Below, piece by piece: positions 9,001-16,012 of a stretch of 23,197 nucleotides of DNA. This DNA is from JBGZFC01 sp964631255 (GTDB lineage Bacteria; Bacteroidota; Bacteroidia; Bacteroidales; Dysgonomonadaceae): NCBI GenBank assembly GCA_964631255.1, contig CAZVWS010000032.1, forward strand, positions 1 to 23,197, written 5' to 3'. Under the pieces are notes generated by a model. The model was not told where the DNA came from and made no database searches. It was given only the letters and a program-made list of their open reading frames with translations. Made by a program: the position numbers and the translations under genes. Every line of letters starts with the position of its first letter. Position 1 is the first letter of the stretch.

Positions 9001-9012
9001 AAAAAACACAAA

Positions 9013-9975
9013 ATGGATAAACCCTATGTAATTGGAATAGATGTAGGCGGCACAAATACCGTTGTGGGCATCGTTGATAAAAGAGGACAAATTTTGCGTA
9101 GCGGAAGTATCAAAACTTCCACACACGAAAATGTTGAAGACTATTTGGACGAGTTGGCGGCATTGATAAACAAAATCATAACCGAGACCGATACCAAAGG
9201 CAAGATAAAAGGAATTGGTGTGGGCGCACCCAACGGCAATTTCTTCACGGGAAGCATTGAATTTGCACCCAATTTACGTTGGCATGGTGTGATTCGTCTG
9301 GCCGAAATGCTGAAAGAAAGAGTAGGAATACCCGTGGCATTGACCAACGACGCCAACGCCGCCGCTATTGGCGAAATGACTTACGGAGCTGCACGTGGCA
9401 TGAAAGATTTCATCGTTATCACACTCGGAACCGGTGTGGGAAGCGGAATTGTAGCAAACGGACAACTCATTTACGGACACGATGGATTTGCCGGAGAACT
9501 CGGACACACCATAATCCGTCGCAATAACGGACGCATGTGCGGTTGTGGCAGAAGTGGTTGTTTAGAAACTTACACTTCGGCTACCGGAGTTGCTCGTACT
9601 GCCAGAGAATATCTGGATTTACGGCCCGATATGGAAACCATGCTTCGGGAAATTCCGGTAGAAAATATAACTTCCAAAGACGTGTGCGATGCCGCTATTG
9701 CAGGCGATAAAATGGCGCAAGAAATTTTTAAATATACAGGCGATATTTTGGGTGAAGCGCTTTCTGATTTCGTGGCATTCTCGAGTCCCGAAGCCATTAT
9801 ACTGTTTGGAGGATTGGCAAAAGCCGGCGATTTGATTCTGAATCCCATGCGCGAAACCATGGAGAAAAATATGCTCCGTATCTATAAAAACAAAGTGAAA
9901 CTTCTGTTCTCCGAACTCAAAGAGAGCGATGCTGCCGTATTGGGCGCCAGTGCATTGGGTTGGGAAGTGAAGTAG
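9013..9975 (+). CDS. ROK family sugar kinase (glucokinase-like)
   Basis: A 320-residue ROK kinase. The N-terminal ATP phosphate motif is GIDVGGTNTVVGIVD (8-22), the catalytic base is Asp113 in LTNDANAAA, and the second phosphate loop is LGTGVGSGIV. Zinc ligands are complete: H165 in ELGHTI plus C176, C178 and C183 in CGCGRSGCLE. The ExGH sugar-binding motif (E162, H165) suits glucose or N-acetylated hexoses, and glucokinase is the most common activity of such Bacteroidota proteins. There is no N-terminal HTH, so it is a kinase and not a repressor. It follows the dehydrogenase by 12 bases and is closed by a terminator. Confidence 0.9.
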   Translation: MDKPYVIGIDVGGTNTVVGIVDKRGQILRSGSIKTSTHENVEDYLDELAALINKIITETDTKGKIKGIGVGAPNGNFFTGSIEFAPNLRWHGVIRLAEMLKERVGIPVALTNDANAAAIGEMTYGAARGMKDFIVITLGTGVGSGIVANGQLIYGHDGFAGELGHTIIRRNNGRMCGCGRSGCLETYTSATGVARTAREYLDLRPDMETMLREIPVENITSKDVCDAAIAGDKMAQEIFKYTGDILGEALSDFVAFSSPEAIILFGGLAKAGDLILNPMRETMEKNMLRIYKNKVKLLFSELKESDAAVLGASALGWEVK

Positions 9976-9999
9976 TTTTGCACATATCTAAATAAGTGA

Positions 10000-10040
10000 A
10001 AAGGCTGTCCAATACTTTTTGAGACAGCCTTTAATTATTT
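10000..10040. terminator. Bidirectional intrinsic terminator
   Basis: AAAGGCTGTC (10000-10009) pairs perfectly with GACAGCCTTT (10023-10032), a 10-bp stem with a 13-base loop, followed by TAATTATTTTTC. It lies between the converging ROK kinase and DUF4924-like genes. Confidence 0.8.
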
Positions 10041-10046
10041 TTCTTG

Positions 10047-10577
10047 TTAATCGATTTGGGTATTGTCCGTTTTGTATTTTTCTGATAACAAAGCCATCAA
10101 ATTACTGATTTGCTTGACCGATGTGTGCGTATCGGTAGAAATATCTTTTTGTTGTAGTTTTAGGAGTAAATAACCGTAAAGTGCAGTAAAACAGGTTTCT
10201 ATTTCGGAAACATCCATCTGACCCGATTTTGACCGCAAGGCTACAATATGCGGCAAAGTTTTGTAATAGGTTGCAATATAAGCAGATTCGGTAGGGTCGC
10301 TCAACAAACGCAAATGCAAATCGGTGAGATCAATAATGATGTTTTTATTTATTTGCAAATGACCACTTGCTTGCACACCTTCCGATTTCATCATCCAAAC
10401 CAAACCCTCGTACCAATCGCGCGCTTTTTTTTGCTCCTCTTCCGAGGCATTTGTAGGTGCAATCAGGGTTTGCTCTATTTTTTCCATATCCAACTGCAAA
10501 GCGCGCAAAATGTCTTCCATTTGCCACATAAAGAGCAGATACTCCGCTATGTTGTCTTGTTTTACGGGAATCATCAT
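10047..10577 (-). CDS. DUF4924-like conserved Bacteroidales protein
   Basis: A 176-residue soluble, mostly helical protein with no signal peptide or membrane segment. The N-terminal stretch QDNIAEYLLFMWQMEDILRA resembles DUF4924 proteins, widespread in Bacteroidales and of unknown function. Several long amphipathic helices follow, including LTDLHLRLLSD and IETCFTALYGYLLLKLQQK. Two ATG codons lie next to each other at the start (10577 and 10574); either may be used. It is monocistronic and divergent from the MBL hydrolase. I recognise the family by pattern only and cannot assign a role. Confidence 0.65.
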   Translation of the reverse strand: MMIPVKQDNIAEYLLFMWQMEDILRALQLDMEKIEQTLIAPTNASEEEQKKARDWYEGLVWMMKSEGVQASGHLQINKNIIIDLTDLHLRLLSDPTESAYIATYYKTLPHIVALRSKSGQMDVSEIETCFTALYGYLLLKLQQKDISTDTHTSVKQISNLMALLSEKYKTDNTQID

Positions 10578-10648
10578 GTTTTTTTATTTTCGAGGCGGGT
10601 AAAAACCGATTTACAGCCGAACCTATACGTATGACACGAAACTTTTCG

Positions 10649-10666
10649 TATTTTTGTACAAAATTA
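10649..10666. promoter_or_regulatory. Back-to-back divergent -7 elements
   Basis: TATTTTTG (10649-10656, plus) and TAATTTTG (10666-10659, minus) are both exact TAnnTTTG matches and meet at a TTTTTGTACAAAAT near-palindrome. The plus element is 17 bases before the MBL gene ATG, close enough to give a very short leader; the minus one is 81 bases before the DUF4924-like gene. The minus element may be chance. Confidence 0.4.
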
Positions 10667-10673
10667 CAACAAT

Positions 10674-11456
10674 ATGCTCAACTATCATACTTTGGAAGTG
10701 GGAAATTTTTATGCCGATGGAGGTGTCATGTTTGGCTCCGTACCCAAGAGATATTGGTCAAAAAAATATCCCGTAAACGATGAAAATCTTTGTATGCTCT
10801 CCATGCGTTGTCTGCTTTTAGAAACCGAATCGCGTCTGATTTTGGTAGATACAGGAGTTGGCGATAAGCATTTTTCTAAACTAAAATATTACGGTTTTCA
10901 CCAAACGAAAAACATAGCGGAAGCTATTATTGAGAAAGGCTTCCATCCCGATGACGTTACCGATGTTATTCTCACGCATTTGCATTTTGACCACTGTGGC
11001 GGGTGCACACACATCCAACCCGATGACCAGATTGTGCCTACTTTTGCCAATGCAACTTACTGGGTTAGCAAGAAGCATTGGGAGAATTATTGCAACCCGC
11101 CTTCTTTTGAAGCAGATTCTTTTTTCTCCGAAAATATTGAACCGGTGCTTGCTGCCGGACAACTTCAGCTTGTAGAAAACGAGATGGTTTTTACAAAAAA
11201 TTGCCGTGTGAAACTGTTTGACGGACACACGCCCGGTCAAATCGTGGTTTTCTTTGAAACCGAAACCGATGCGCTGGTTTATCCTGCCGATGTGGCTCCT
11301 ACATCGCTCAATTTGCGGCTCAATTGGCTATCGGCATACGATAACCACGCTGCCTTGGCTTTTGAAGAAAAAAAACGTTTGTTCGATATTTGTCGGACAG
11401 AAAAACGCACCTTTATTTTTTACCACGATGCCTATATATCATCTGCAAAATTGTAA
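10674..11456 (+). CDS. MBL-fold metallo-hydrolase
   Basis: A 260-residue metallo-beta-lactamase-fold hydrolase of the quorum-quenching/glyoxalase-II-like group. All metal ligands are visible: THLHFDH (H102, H104, D106, H107), H185 in FDGHTPGQ, D206 in YPADVAP and H251 in FYHDAY. No signal peptide is seen, so it should be cytoplasmic. The HTPGQ block is common in AttM/AiiA-like and related lactone hydrolases, but also in many MBL proteins of unknown substrate. It is preceded by a TATTTTTG element and followed, 45 bases on, by pabB. Confidence 0.88.
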   Translation: MLNYHTLEVGNFYADGGVMFGSVPKRYWSKKYPVNDENLCMLSMRCLLLETESRLILVDTGVGDKHFSKLKYYGFHQTKNIAEAIIEKGFHPDDVTDVILTHLHFDHCGGCTHIQPDDQIVPTFANATYWVSKKHWENYCNPPSFEADSFFSENIEPVLAAGQLQLVENEMVFTKNCRVKLFDGHTPGQIVVFFETETDALVYPADVAPTSLNLRLNWLSAYDNHAALAFEEKKRLFDICRTEKRTFIFYHDAYISSAKL

Positions 11457-11501
11457 GTAAAACAAATAAAAATCAATCTGATATAATAAAATAATAAACC
11501 A

Positions 11502-12479
11502 ATGCTATATACAAATATCCAGATTCTGCAAGAAAAAATTAACCGATTGTATGTCCAATCAAAACCATTTTTCTTTGTTGTGAATTATGAAAAAACAGAA
11601 GGCTATTTGGTGGAAAATCCGCTTAATCAGTCCGAAATTTTTTTTGATTTTCCGAGCGGGAAAAACAAGCCATTTCAACCGATTACAAACAAACCATTCC
11701 GTTTTCAGGTAATTGCAAACGCACCCGAAACATATCAACGCAAGTTTGAAAAGTTGCAAAACCATCTGCAAAACGGAGAATTATCTTTCGCCAACTTGAC
11801 CGATAAAACAGAAATAGAAACAAATCTCACGTTAGAAAATATATTCTCGTTCAGCGAATCCATTTATCAAATCTATGTTCCCAACAGATTTGTCTGCTTT
11901 TCGCCCGAAAGATTCGTGCTGATTGCCGACGGCAAAATATCTACCAATCCCATGAAAGGAACAATTGATGCCGATATTCCGAATGCCGCGCAAACCATTA
12001 TAGACGACGAAAAAGAGTTGGCAGAGCACACCTACACCGTCAGGCTCATGACCGACGAGCTAAAGGCGGTATCCACTGACGTACAAATCGTTCGTTTCAG
12101 ATACATAGACAAATTGCAAACCAACCGGAAAAACCTGCTGCAAGTGAGTTCGGAAATTGTGGGCACGCTGCACGATAATTGCAAACAAAACGTTGGCGAC
12201 ACACTTTTTTCGCTACTTCCGGGCACATCCATTGCCGGCGAACCAAAGCAAAATGCATTGCAAATTTTGCGCGAAATTGAGGAAATAGACAGAAATTACT
12301 ATTGTGGTATAGCCGGATATTTCGATGGCAAAACGTTGGATTCAGCTGTACTAATCCGTTTTATAGAGCAAGAGGACAATCGCTTTTATTTCAGAAGCGG
12401 CGGCGGCATTACTGCCAAAAGTATTTGTGAAAACGAATACCAAGAGGTGTTAAACAAAGTATATCTGCCTTTTGCATGA
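11502..12479 (+). CDS. pabB: Aminodeoxychorismate synthase component I
   Basis: A 325-residue chorismate-utilising enzyme. Core motifs of the family are in order: SPERF (134-138), STNPMKGT (147-154), the EKELAEHTYTV helix (about 170-180), LLPGTSIAGEPK (238-249), YCGIAGYF and SGGGIT (299-304). Lys152 in PMKGT corresponds to the PabB-type PIKGT lysine, whereas anthranilate synthases have alanine there. The protein is much shorter than TrpE or E. coli PabB because the N-terminal half is reduced, which is usual for the PabB proteins of this phylum. It makes 4-amino-4-deoxychorismate for folate with ammonia or a PabA amidotransferase, not seen here. It overlaps pabC by four bases. Confidence 0.9.
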   Translation: MLYTNIQILQEKINRLYVQSKPFFFVVNYEKTEGYLVENPLNQSEIFFDFPSGKNKPFQPITNKPFRFQVIANAPETYQRKFEKLQNHLQNGELSFANLTDKTEIETNLTLENIFSFSESIYQIYVPNRFVCFSPERFVLIADGKISTNPMKGTIDADIPNAAQTIIDDEKELAEHTYTVRLMTDELKAVSTDVQIVRFRYIDKLQTNRKNLLQVSSEIVGTLHDNCKQNVGDTLFSLLPGTSIAGEPKQNALQILREIEEIDRNYYCGIAGYFDGKTLDSAVLIRFIEQEDNRFYFRSGGGITAKSICENEYQEVLNKVYLPFA

Positions 12480-13081
12480 ACAACGCCACTTTTGTAGAAA
12501 CCATTAGAATTGAAAACGGGCTGATTCACCAAATAGAATTTCATCAGAAGAGGATGGCTCAGACCGCTTTTCACCATTTTGGCACCAAACCAAAACTTGA
12601 AGTGGATATTTCTAATCTGCCTGAAAATCTGAAAAAAGGACGTGTAAAATGTCGTGTTTTGTATGACAAAGAGATAATTTCAGTGGAGTTTCATCCCTAC
12701 ACACCAAAGAAAATTTTATCGTTGAAAATTGTGGAAGACAACACGATAGATTACTCCTACAAATCGACAGATAGAACATCGCTGCTCCGGTTGTTAGAAA
12801 AAAAAGAGGATGCCGATGATATTATTATTGTAAAAAACGGGGAAATAACCGATTCGTCCTATAGTAATCTCGTATTTGAAACTCCATCGGGAGAATTTTT
12901 TACTCCAAAAACCTATCTACTAAACGGAACGAAACGACAATTTATGCTGCATAATGGCACAATTGGCGAAAGAGAAATAAAGGTGGAAGATTTGTGCCAG
13001 TTTCGTCAAGTATATTTTATCAATTCGATGTTGGATTTGGAAGATAACATCTCCGTGCCCATCTCGTCCGTGAAGTTTTGA
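12476..13081 (+). CDS. pabC: Aminotransferase class IV, probable 4-amino-4-deoxychorismate lyase
   Basis: A 201-residue small class IV PLP enzyme. The start ATG overlaps the pabB stop as ATGA, indicating translational coupling and the p-aminobenzoate step after PabB. Lys96 in DYSYKSTDR fits the PLP-binding lysine, and GEITDSSYSNLVFE fits the cofactor phosphate loop with the catalytic-site glutamate at 123. Normal PabC proteins are about 270 residues; this is shorter, with a compact N-terminal domain, as in many Bacteroidota members annotated only as class IV aminotransferases. The lyase call rests mainly on its coupling with pabB. Confidence 0.8.
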   Translation: MNNATFVETIRIENGLIHQIEFHQKRMAQTAFHHFGTKPKLEVDISNLPENLKKGRVKCRVLYDKEIISVEFHPYTPKKILSLKIVEDNTIDYSYKSTDRTSLLRLLEKKEDADDIIIVKNGEITDSSYSNLVFETPSGEFFTPKTYLLNGTKRQFMLHNGTIGEREIKVEDLCQFRQVYFINSMLDLEDNISVPISSVKF

Positions 13082-13193
13082 AAAGTATAGATTGGATTTT
13101 CTCAATAAAATTTCAGCACATATTTGGTTGTTCAATTTTTTTTATCTATTTTTATCCAATTAAAAATCAAATTATTAATTTTAAAAACATATT

Positions 13194-13724
13194 ATGATGA
13201 GTAAAATTCTTACTTTTATTAGCGTGATTGGATTGCTGTTTTTGGTATCGTGCAACTCACCCGTATCCGAAAAATCAACACAACAAGAAATCACAACCCA
13301 ATCGGAACCCGTGGAGTTTAAAGACTTTGGTCCCGAACCTTTTATTCTTGATATAGAAGAATATACTTTGCAAAACGAGACTTTCCGTACGGCGGTTTGG
13401 ACGGGAAAATACATGCAAATGACCGTAATGAAAATTATGCCGGGCGAAGATATTGGTTTGGAATTGCATACCGATATCGACCAATTTATTCGCATAGAAG
13501 AGGGTAGTGGTGTCGTGATGATGGGAGATGTAGAAGATAATCTCGATTTCCAACAAACAGTATCCGACGATTTTGCAATCTTTATTCCTGCCGGAAAATG
13601 GCACAATATCAAAAACAATTCGGATAAACCGCTGAAACTGTATTCCATTTATGCCCCCGTAGAGCATCCGCACAGCACTGTTCATAAAACACGTGAAGAG
13701 GGACTCGAAGCACATGTTCATTAG
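13194..13724 (+). CDS. Cupin-domain lipoprotein
   Basis: A 176-residue protein with a lipoprotein signal: basic start, hydrophobic run ISVIGLLFLV, and lipobox VSCN with the lipidated Cys at 20 (counted from the first of two adjacent Met codons). After an acidic, Ser/Thr/Gln-rich linker comes a single cupin barrel: motif 1 is GLELHTDIDQFIRIEEGSG (H92, with Gln97 near the usual Glu position) and motif 2 is IPAGKWHNIKN (H137). The C-terminal PVEHPHSTVHKTREEG is shared with mannose-6-phosphate-isomerase-like cupins, and adds several histidines. Cytosolic forms of this cupin are common; export as a lipoprotein is less usual. Function unknown, possibly a metal- or sugar-binding protein at the envelope. 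Confidence 0.85.
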   Translation: MMSKILTFISVIGLLFLVSCNSPVSEKSTQQEITTQSEPVEFKDFGPEPFILDIEEYTLQNETFRTAVWTGKYMQMTVMKIMPGEDIGLELHTDIDQFIRIEEGSGVVMMGDVEDNLDFQQTVSDDFAIFIPAGKWHNIKNNSDKPLKLYSIYAPVEHPHSTVHKTREEGLEAHVH

Positions 13725-13823
13725 AATAAAAACCGGACTATGCCAAAATCTGTCGTTCAATAAGAGTTTGCTTTTTGTTGAAAAGAATTTGGATTTGGCT
13801 TAGGTGTTTTCATTTTTATTGGA

Positions 13824-13831
13824 TAACTTTG
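13824..13831 (+). promoter_or_regulatory. -7 element for transaldolase
   Basis: TAACTTTG matches TAnnTTTG exactly, 85 bases before the tal ATG. A TTTG at 13794-13797 is 26 bases upstream, slightly far for the -33 box. Confidence 0.45.
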
Positions 13832-13916
13832 TTGTGTATAATTTCGGCGAAACAGCGATTCGTTGCACAATTATTTATAACAATAGTATATACTAATTTC
13901 CAACTACATACATCAA

Positions 13917-14873
13917 ATGAATTTACTCGAACAACTAAAAAACTATACACAAGTAGTTGCCGATACCGGCGATTTTCAATCCATCGAAGCCTATAAACCG
14001 GTAGATGCAACCACCAATCCGTCGCTTATTTATGCCGCATCGCAAGACGCAAAGTACAAACATTTGATAGATGATGCGATTGCATTTGCACAAAAATTTT
14101 CGACAAATAAAACCGAACAACTTACCAAAGCAATGGATAAATTGGCGGTAAATTTTGGTTTGGAAATTTTGAAAATAGTACCGGGCAGAGCTTCTACCGA
14201 AGTGGATGCACGATTGTCTTTTGATACCGATGCAACCGTGTTAAAAGCACGAGAAATCATTGCTTTGTATGAAGAAAATGGCATTTTCCGCGAACGTATT
14301 TTGATAAAAATTGCCTCCACATGGGAAGGCATAAAAGCAGCCGAAATTTTAGAAAAAGAGGGTATACGTTGCAACTTGACCTTACTTTTTTCGCAAGCGC
14401 AAGCCATTGCATGTGCCGAAGTGGGAGTTCGACTGATTTCACCATTCGTGGGACGTATTTTGGATTGGTACAAAAAAGATCGTGGTGTTGCAGAAATACC
14501 CGCAACGGAAGATCCGGGTGTCATTTCGGTAACCAATATCTTCAACTATTACAAGAAATTTGGCTACACCACACAAGTAATGGGTGCCAGTTTTCGCAAT
14601 ATTGGTGAAATATGTGAGTTGGCAGGAAGCGATTTGCTCACCATTTCGCCCAGTTTGCTGAAAGAATTGGAACAAACCGAAGGTACGCTCGAGAAAAAAC
14701 TGGATGCCGAAAAAGCAAAAACAATGGAATTGGAGCGTGTACCAATGGACGAGAAAACTTTCCGTTGGATGATGAACGAAGATGCTATGGCAACCGAAAA
14801 ATTGGCTGAAGGTATCCGCAATTTTACCAAAGATTTGATTAAACTGGAGAAACAGATTGTCTCGTTGCTTTAA
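13917..14873 (+). CDS. tal: Transaldolase
   Basis: A 318-residue TalB-type transaldolase of the pentose phosphate pathway, exchanging dihydroxyacetone units between sedoheptulose-7-phosphate and glyceraldehyde-3-phosphate. The Schiff-base lysine is K131 in RILIKIASTWEGI. Other family blocks are VVADTGDF (D16), DATTNPSLI (D30-P35), GRASTEVDARLSF (E95) and NLTLLFS. The length matches E. coli TalB, so it is a classical transaldolase and not a short fructose-6-phosphate aldolase. It is monocistronic, with a TAACTTTG promoter and a strong terminator, and is the last chromosomal protein gene before the integrated element. Confidence 0.96.
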   Translation: MNLLEQLKNYTQVVADTGDFQSIEAYKPVDATTNPSLIYAASQDAKYKHLIDDAIAFAQKFSTNKTEQLTKAMDKLAVNFGLEILKIVPGRASTEVDARLSFDTDATVLKAREIIALYEENGIFRERILIKIASTWEGIKAAEILEKEGIRCNLTLLFSQAQAIACAEVGVRLISPFVGRILDWYKKDRGVAEIPATEDPGVISVTNIFNYYKKFGYTTQVMGASFRNIGEICELAGSDLLTISPSLLKELEQTEGTLEKKLDAEKAKTMELERVPMDEKTFRWMMNEDAMATEKLAEGIRNFTKDLIKLEKQIVSLL

Positions 14874-14915
14874 AACTATTGCTGTCCGATAAAAAAGTTT
14901 TGAAATGAAAAAATT

Positions 14916-14950
14916 AGGGCTGAAACCAGTTGAGGATTCAGCCCTTTTTC
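14916..14950 (+). terminator. Intrinsic terminator after tal
   Basis: AGGGCTGAA (14916-14924) pairs perfectly with TTCAGCCCT (14937-14945), followed by TTTTC. Located 43 bases after the tal stop. Confidence 0.88.
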
Positions 14951-14960
14951 TTTGTGTAAT

Positions 14961-15006
14961 AAAAAAACAGTTACAAATATTGAACTTGTAACTGTTTGAT
15001 TTTTTT
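14961..15006. terminator. Bidirectional terminator, probably of the original tRNA-Met gene
   Basis: AAACAGTTACAA (14965-14976) pairs perfectly with TTGTAACTGTTT (14986-14997), a 12-bp stem with a 9-base loop. A-run 14961-14967 and T-run 15000-15006 flank it, so it can terminate both strands. On the minus strand it comes just after the tRNA-Met 3' end at 15011, so it is most likely that tRNA's terminator. Confidence 0.8.
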
Positions 15007-15010
15007 AAGT

Positions 15011-15051
15011 AGCGAGAGCGAGAATTGAACTCGCGACCTCATGATTATGAA
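15011..15051 (-). other. Attachment site: 3' fragment of elongator tRNA-Met (CAT)
   Basis: Read on the minus strand, this holds the anticodon loop TTCATAA (15051-15045), the 3' side of the anticodon stem, variable loop AGGTC, T arm GCGAG-TTCAATT-CTCGC and the 3' acceptor strand TCTCGCT with discriminator A at 15011; CCA is not encoded. The 5' half is missing: bases before the anticodon loop (AATGT) do not pair properly with TCATG, and no D arm or AGCGAGA acceptor strand follows. This is what remains on the chromosome side when a phage recombines into a tRNA 3' half, so 15011 to about 15051 is the likely att core. The intact tRNA should be at the far end of the element. Confidence 0.85.
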
Positions 15052-15136
15052 ACATTATTTACCCTTTGGAACGTGCTAATTCTCTGGCGTTTATATTTAT
15101 CTATTTTTCATTTGCAGGGTTTTTACATAAATAGAC

Positions 15137-15823
15137 CTACAATGTTATTTGTTTTTGTACTATCTTATAAACTACGAAGATTTGATATATATCGGAAAAC
15201 TGTATTTTGAAATCAACATAAGACTGATTAAAGGAGTGGCACATAATATACCCCTCATCTTTGTTTACTTCAGTGATTTGTTTTATAACGTTACCCTCTC
15301 GCGAAGTGATAACGAATAAACGTGTTCTAATCGGCAAATCATCCCACTCATCAGGTTCTAACTCACGGATAAGCACATCATCGCCATCGGAAATTGAGCG
15401 GTCTGTGCCGTCATTCATTGAATTGCCTGTTATCTTAACTACAAGATAGTTTCCTTTCTCGTATTCACGTGGGATAAGCCTTGTTTGTGTTTCGGGCAGG
15501 TTAGCAACATCCCCACCCCCTAAACGCCCACCATTGCCGTTTAAAACTGCAAATTCAGCCATCATATAGGTTTCCTCCGGAACGGCGGTTACTTCGGTGG
15601 TTATTTCGGGATGTCTTAGCATTTCGCCATCGCCTGTGGTTAGCCAACCAATATCTAAATCGCTACAATCAGGGCAAGCGGATATTTTTGCCAATGTGGA
15701 ACTGCCGAGCGAACCCTTATTATTATTTATATATCCTCTTGATATTCCCACAACCTCTTCAAACTTTGTTTGCCCTATTCCTTTATATTTCAGGTATTCG
15801 AGCAGTCTTTCTTTTGCATTCAT
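15137..15823 (-). CDS. S24/LexA-like phage repressor with N-terminal HTH (CI-like)
   Basis: A 228-residue repressor. An N-terminal helix-turn-helix lies at about 17-40 (TKFEEVVGISRGYINNNKGS), suited to operator binding. The C-terminal half is an S24 peptidase domain with nucleophile Ser135 in ITGNSMNDG and Lys181 in GNVIKQI. These are the Ser-Lys dyad of LexA/CI/UmuD proteins, which self-cleave on RecA filaments and so link prophage induction to DNA damage. A canonical Ala-Gly cleavage pair is not evident; the Gly-rich linker (about 95-104) is the likely place. It is the first gene inside the attachment site, and its presumed operators lie 53 bases upstream of its start and in front of the early operon. 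Confidence 0.9.
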   Translation of the reverse strand: MNAKERLLEYLKYKGIGQTKFEEVVGISRGYINNNKGSLGSSTLAKISACPDCSDLDIGWLTTGDGEMLRHPEITTEVTAVPEETYMMAEFAVLNGNGGRLGGGDVANLPETQTRLIPREYEKGNYLVVKITGNSMNDGTDRSISDGDDVLIRELEPDEWDDLPIRTRLFVITSREGNVIKQITEVNKDEGYIMCHSFNQSYVDFKIQFSDIYQIFVVYKIVQKQITL

Positions 15824-15875
15824 ATCAAATAGTTTTAAAATTGTTGATAACTTTTTCAGTAAATTATTTGCTACT

Positions 15876-15898
15876 ACTGATTATAGTCTGTATATTTG
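15876..15898 (+). promoter_or_regulatory. Repressor operator fused to a TATATTTG promoter
   Basis: The 16-bp ACTGATTATAGTCTGT (15876-15891) is a near-palindrome and shares 15 of 16 bases with the site at 17086. Its last T is the first base of TATATTTG (15891-15898), an exact -7 element firing rightwards. A repressor bound here would block this promoter, and, being 53 bases before the divergent repressor gene, could also control that gene. Confidence 0.7.
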
Positions 15899-15904
15899 CA
15901 TCGT

Positions 15905-16010
15905 TATTAAGAGGAAGGACAACAAAAAATATAAAATCTCACGTGTGAGAATATACATAAATCTTGCCCGGTAACGCCCTTCCTCTTTAGCGTTATCGGG
16001 TTTCTTTTTA
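15905..16010 (+). ncRNA. Candidate small RNA under repressor control
   Basis: The operator-promoter at 15876-15898 predicts transcription from about 15905, yet no ATG occurs before a strong terminator hairpin ends at about 16008, giving an RNA of about 100 nt. Inside is a small hairpin, TCTCAC/GTGAGA (15938-15951). The first bases, AAGAGGAAGG (15909-15918), are perfectly complementary to the loop of the terminator hairpin, CCTTCCTCTT (15978-15987), so 5' end and terminator loop could pair. The 5' segment is also Shine-Dalgarno-like. No known RNA family is recognised. The strand is supported by a G-U pair in the terminator stem that would be an A-C mismatch on the other strand. Confidence 0.55.
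15967..16010 (+). terminator. Intrinsic terminator of the candidate small RNA
   Basis: CCCGGTAACGC (15967-15977) pairs with GCGTTATCGGG (15990-16000) over 11 bp with one G-U, a 12-base loop, then TTTCTTTTTATT. Confidence 0.8.
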
Positions 16011-16012
16011 TT

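Noticed and set aside
15011..15060. Intact tRNA-Met gene on the minus strand
   Set aside because: Only the part from the anticodon loop to the 3' end is present; there is no D arm or 5' acceptor strand.
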